Assembly: GCA_034509425.1 (NCBI GenBank)
Contig: JAVTVJ010000542.1
Location: 434,001-498,000, forward strand
Reading direction: 5' to 3'
DNA from: Eopsaltria australis
Lineage: Eukaryota; Chordata; Aves; Passeriformes; Petroicidae
Length of the DNA: 64,000 bases
In this document: piece after piece, positions 60,061-64,000 of the stretch
Numbering within the stretch: position 1 is the first letter of the stretch
How the letters are laid out: each line of letters opens with the position of its first letter
Program-made: the position numbers and the translations under genes
The notes under the pieces: model-generated
Databases searched by the model: none
The model's input: the letters and a program-made list of their open reading frames with translations, nothing else
What the model was told of the DNA's origin: nothing

Positions 60061-62899
60061 TTTCAGCTTCTCTGCAGCTCCCATGGATTCCTTCCAGAAG
60101 CTGCAGCTCCGACAGTTCTGCAAACACGGATCTCTCTGCTGGGGCTGGAGACACCTCCCTGTCCAAACAGCACATTCAGCCCCCTGCACCCGCTGGAGCA
60201 GATCCTGCAGTGTTTCATTCCCTTGGGAATTGTGGAATTGAGAGCCCCTCTAAGCTGTGCTTTCTTGCTTAAAAATGGAGTCCCAGGCAATGATTTTCAG
60301 AAGGGGGAAACTGAGTTCTGCAATTCCCGAAAATCTGAGTCACTGCTACCCACTGCCAGTTACCACTTTAGGAGCTCAGTCTGGCAGCTGTGTCCCAGTG
60401 GGCAGAGGAAGTGGGAAATATTTGGGCATTGTCCAAGAGGAGAAGTTCTCCACAAACACTTCTTGCTGTTCCAGCGGTGGATGGGAAGGCAGTGTGTGCT
60501 GTCCGGGGTTTTGGGCAGGCTGGAATTGCACAGCAGTGCCTGGGCTGAAGGTGGCTGTGCTGTCAGTGCCATTAATTCCTGATTTAATGCTCAATTCTGC
60601 CATCCCTGCCCTGTCCTAAGGCGCTTCCCCTCCCAAATGCAGCTGCAAAGTGCAGCTTCCTTGCTGAGCAGCCGTCAGGGAGTGCCTGATGCTTTCAGCA
60701 GCTCCAGGACTTTTCGGCTGATTTACCTGGAAAAAGCTGAGCTGATAAAGATTCCGACCAGGTTGGAAAGGAAGAGGAACAATCTTCCCACAGAGGACAT
60801 CCCTGTGTGGGTCTGGGCTGGAGCTCGTGGTGCTGTCTGGGCTCCCCGAGCTCCCTCAGCAGAGATTTCTCCTTGAAGGGGAGATGAGTGCTGGCAGTGA
60901 ACTGTCTGTGGCCCCTCTCTCCAGAACGCTGCCTGCTCCTGTTTTTAAGGAAAGCCTGAGAAAATTTCAGCTGCTTTGATAGGAAATGGTTGACTGAAAC
61001 TTCACTGCATCCTGGCAGGATCCATCTGTATTTGAAGAGGACAGAAATCTCTATAGCAACCAGTGTTTGTCACTTGGGCAGAATCCCCAGGGGCTCCTCC
61101 TGAGGCTTTAGGTGTGCTCCCCATCAGGTGCTGCACACCTGAGGTCCCTTTGTTCACCACTCCTGACTATTTTAGAAATAATTTTCTCAGTATTCCAGCA
61201 CCAGCATCATTGATGGTTCAGGCCCTCTGAGCCATTTAAAGCAGGTTCCTGAACACTCGGGCACCCAGAGTGTGCTGTGCCCTGCCTCTGCCTTCTGGCA
61301 AGCTGGGCAAGAGTGAATTTACCGAAAGGTTTTTACACTGTGCACAATCACGGCAACGTTTGGAGTGAGGAAGCACCCCCAAAAGAGCAGCTCGTGGGGG
61401 GAGATAGAAAATAAAAACGTAATCACTTACAAAAAACCCCCAGCAAGACAGAAATCAGAGGGAGAGAAGAAAATCCCCTTCCTGAGGGATGCTACAGCTG
61501 ACAGCAGAATTGCAGAGGCAGGAGCTGGTTGGCTGCTGCTCCTGGATTTGCCAGGAAGGGCAGGACAACATCCCGGCCCACGTGCACATCCCTGGCCCGG
61601 GGGATCCGCGGCTGCTGCAGCGCTCACCCCCGGGGTCAGAGCCTGAGCTCAAAGGCAGAAAACTGCAGCTGTCAGCAGAGAACGAGGAGGGAAAACCCAT
61701 CTTTGTCCAAACGCCCTTGGAATGCAGAGGGAGAGAAGGTGCAGCCCCCTCAGCAAAGCCCTGACAGAACAGGAGTCTCCCATCCTGCTCTCAGAGCATC
61801 CTCCCGTGTTTCTCTTCCAGGCTGCTCTGTTTTCCAGCATTCCCAGCACGCTGCTGTTTCACTTCGCTCCAATCCGTGCTCCTGCAGGTGTTCAGGGTAG
61901 CTCTACCCACAAGGAATGCTGCTTTCCCCACGCCCTGTGCACACAGGGAATGTGCTCTGCCAGCCCAGCACATTCCCTCACTCAGGGCCACTTTCTGCTT
62001 CTCACAGCAGACCATAATCTGTAATTTCTGTGGATTTTTGCCTTTTCCAGGAAACCAAGCTGAGCATGTCAGAGAGAACCAGTATCAGCCGGAGCAGCTG
62101 CTGTGCTTTTCCTCGATCTCTCATGAAATGAGATTTTAGAGGCTGGTGTCTATCCCTGGCTGTATCCCTCTGGCATACAGAGGAGTAACTAATGAAAAAT
62201 TAGTAATCTGCATTTATGGGCTCCTTTTGCAGACAATACTTGATTAATCTCCACAGTCATCTACCCAAATAAAAGGAGATTACCCGATATCCTAATCTGT
62301 CATAAACCAAACAGGCAGGGAGCCTTCCCTCGAGAGACAGACAAGCAGCACAGAGCCCACATTAGGGTTTAGCCTACATTATTCTAAATCTAATTTAAGC
62401 CAGCACCAGGACTCCAAAGTCACGGATTTTTAGGCTGCATTTCAAGGCTCTGCAGTCTGGGATGTGTTCTGGGCTTCTCCCACTGCATCTCCCTGCCATT
62501 GTCACCGGTTCTCGTCACACACAAAGAAAATCAGCCTCTCTCTCTGGTTCAGGCACTTGGGGGCAGTGGGAGCAGAAATCCCTCAAGCCTGCAGAGCATT
62601 TTTTGGAATAACAGCTCCGTGTCTATGGCCCCACCCATGGCTGTGTCCCCTCCATGTCCAGTTCAGTGTCTTTATTTTTACACCAGTTTCGGGTGTTTTG
62701 AAGGGATGAAGAGAAATTAAAAGAAAATCAAGGCCAAAGGAAAAGGATTTCAGTGTCTGTGCCGGCTGAGGATCCACGTGCTTGGGTGGGAGGGAAGAAC
62801 CTTTTTTGGAGGGGTTTTCACTCCATTGTCTCCAAAATCTTGGTCTTTGCCCCAGTCCATCACCATTTACCTGTGGAAGACATCCTTGGGCTGTATAAA

Positions 62900-62952
62900 A
62901 TCAGAATCTTGGAATAATTGAGGTTGAAAAAAACCTCCAAGACCATCCAAGT
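62900..62952 (-). repeat. CR1 LINE 3' terminus
   Basis: ATCAGAATCTTGGAATAATT followed by GAGGTTGAAAAAAACCTCCA is a reversed, diverged CR1 tail. Confidence 0.8.
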
Positions 62953-64000
62953 ATTCCTTGATGCCACCAGAAGATGGGATTGAGCACAGAAGATTTTTGG
63001 GGTTAAAAATCAGACAAACCCGCTCTCCCCAGTGGATTTCCACCACTGCCCTGTGTCCCCATGGATGTTCCTGCCCTGTCTCCATCCAGGTGCCCACGGG
63101 GAGCAGCACCGGGAGCTGCGATATCTGGGGAGCAGCCGCTTCCTTCCCGCTGGAATTCCGAGTCCGTGTCACGGGTTTGGGGCAGCTCGCTGTAATTTGC
63201 AAATCAAAAGCAAAGTCAGCCAACCAAACCTTTTCCGGGGACATTCTGGATTTCCTCGGGCTATAAAAATGTTGGAGCCTCTGAAGATCTCCGACCTGTT
63301 TTCCTGCATTCCAGAGCTATAGCCTACCTGTGCCCTAAGGCTAAGATGGAATCGCTGTCTCACACCGATTCTTCCTGACATTCACAAGCTCTTTAAAAAA
63401 AATCCCCGCCCCAAATTCGCTTTTGGCAAGCGAAGGAAGCAGATAAGGAAATATAAATGGCGCTTTTTCTAAGGATAATGTGCGAAAGATGCAAATGCAC
63501 AAGTGTGAAAGGGAGCCCAGACTCCGAGGTATTCACGACTGTTGATCTTAGCGCTATCAACATCTTTTTGTCGCAGATGTCACCACAGAGGTGAAGTGAG
63601 TAGCAAGTGTGACTCAGGATGGCAGCGTGGGCTCTGCCATGACGGGGAACCGATTTCTCACTCTCTGCCTGTTCCCTGAGCCATCAGCCCCCAGCAGCTT
63701 GTTCACAGACTGCTGCGTTCTGAGCAGGATTAAATCCTTAGCTCGGAGGGAATTTTGTGGGTGTTTACCGAGTCGTGTTGATGTCTGATGAAATTCAAAC
63801 CCCTTTAATTGGCATTTCCTTGTGGCGGATGAAGGATGAACCACATGCCTTGGGGCCAACACTAGGAGCATCCTAAAGGGGAAAATACCAGCCCACTGTG
63901 CAGAGTACTTGGCGTCAACAGCTTCATTTCTCCTCTGTGAGTGTCTCCTGTCTGTGTCCTGTCTTCCTGGATGGGAGCAGCTCACACTAAATCCAAACTG

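Larger units (their letters stand above)
58356..64000. other. No gene recognised; CR1 fragments
   Basis: Neither strand shows NWD1 NACHT exons or another known family. Short ORFs lack conserved motifs. CR1 pieces at about 58.6-58.9, 60.0 and 62.9 kb and unique sequence make up the stretch. Confidence 0.5.

Noticed and set aside
1..64000. CRISPR arrays, tRNA or rRNA genes, endogenous retroviral genes
   Set aside because: Tandem arrays here lack spacers, and no cloverleaf, rRNA or gag/pol-type sequence was recognised by eye.
58356..64000. NWD1 NACHT domain exons
   Set aside because: No P-loop (GxxGxGKS/T) or neighbouring conserved sequence was found on the minus strand; they may lie beyond the window or be gone.

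Overview
This window is vertebrate nuclear DNA, almost certainly from a bird. Three exon-intron genes and one decayed gene reconstruct cleanly. Introns are short. The interspersed repeats I can recognise are fragments of CR1 retrotransposons, the typical avian LINE. No operon, phage, IS or CRISPR structure is present. The gene order (CPAMD8, F2RL3, SIN3B, NWD1) is the order I know from human 19p13.11, read in reverse, so this is a conserved synteny block. The species cannot be named from the sequence alone.

Layout: (1) 1 to about 29.4 kb, plus strand: the 3' half of CPAMD8, an alpha-2-macroglobulin/complement-like thioester protein. 23 in-frame exons encode the last ~1031 residues: MG7 region, FAMeT-like domain, thioester domain with GCGEQN, receptor-binding-like region, Kazal domain and an acidic Tyr-rich tail. 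The 5' half lies left of the window. (2) 29.4-33.6 kb: no gene seen. (3) 33.6-35.6 kb, minus strand: F2RL3 (protease-activated receptor 4) in two exons, 382 aa. (4) 35.6-39.9 kb: intergenic, with tandem repeats and one CR1. (5) 39.9-54.1 kb, minus strand: complete SIN3B, 19 coding exons, 1138 aa, with a CpG-island promoter at 53.4-54.5 kb. (6) about 55.6-58.4 kb, minus strand: degraded NWD1 exons with a lost splice donor, an in-frame stop and several frameshifts, which I read as a unitary pseudogene. (7) 58.4-64 kb: no gene recognised; CR1 fragments.

The genes are neighbours by ancestry rather than a functional unit: a secreted or surface thioester protein, a thrombin-type receptor, a transcriptional corepressor scaffold and a lost NACHT-WD40 gene. 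The observations most worth following are the NWD1 decay, a 39-bp minisatellite in CPAMD8 that has copied a splice donor in frame, and an unusual predicted tethered ligand (AIPGDQ) in the PAR4 orthologue. Exon boundaries were set by hand from reading frame, GT/AG sites and remembered mammalian protein sequences; no alignment could be run.
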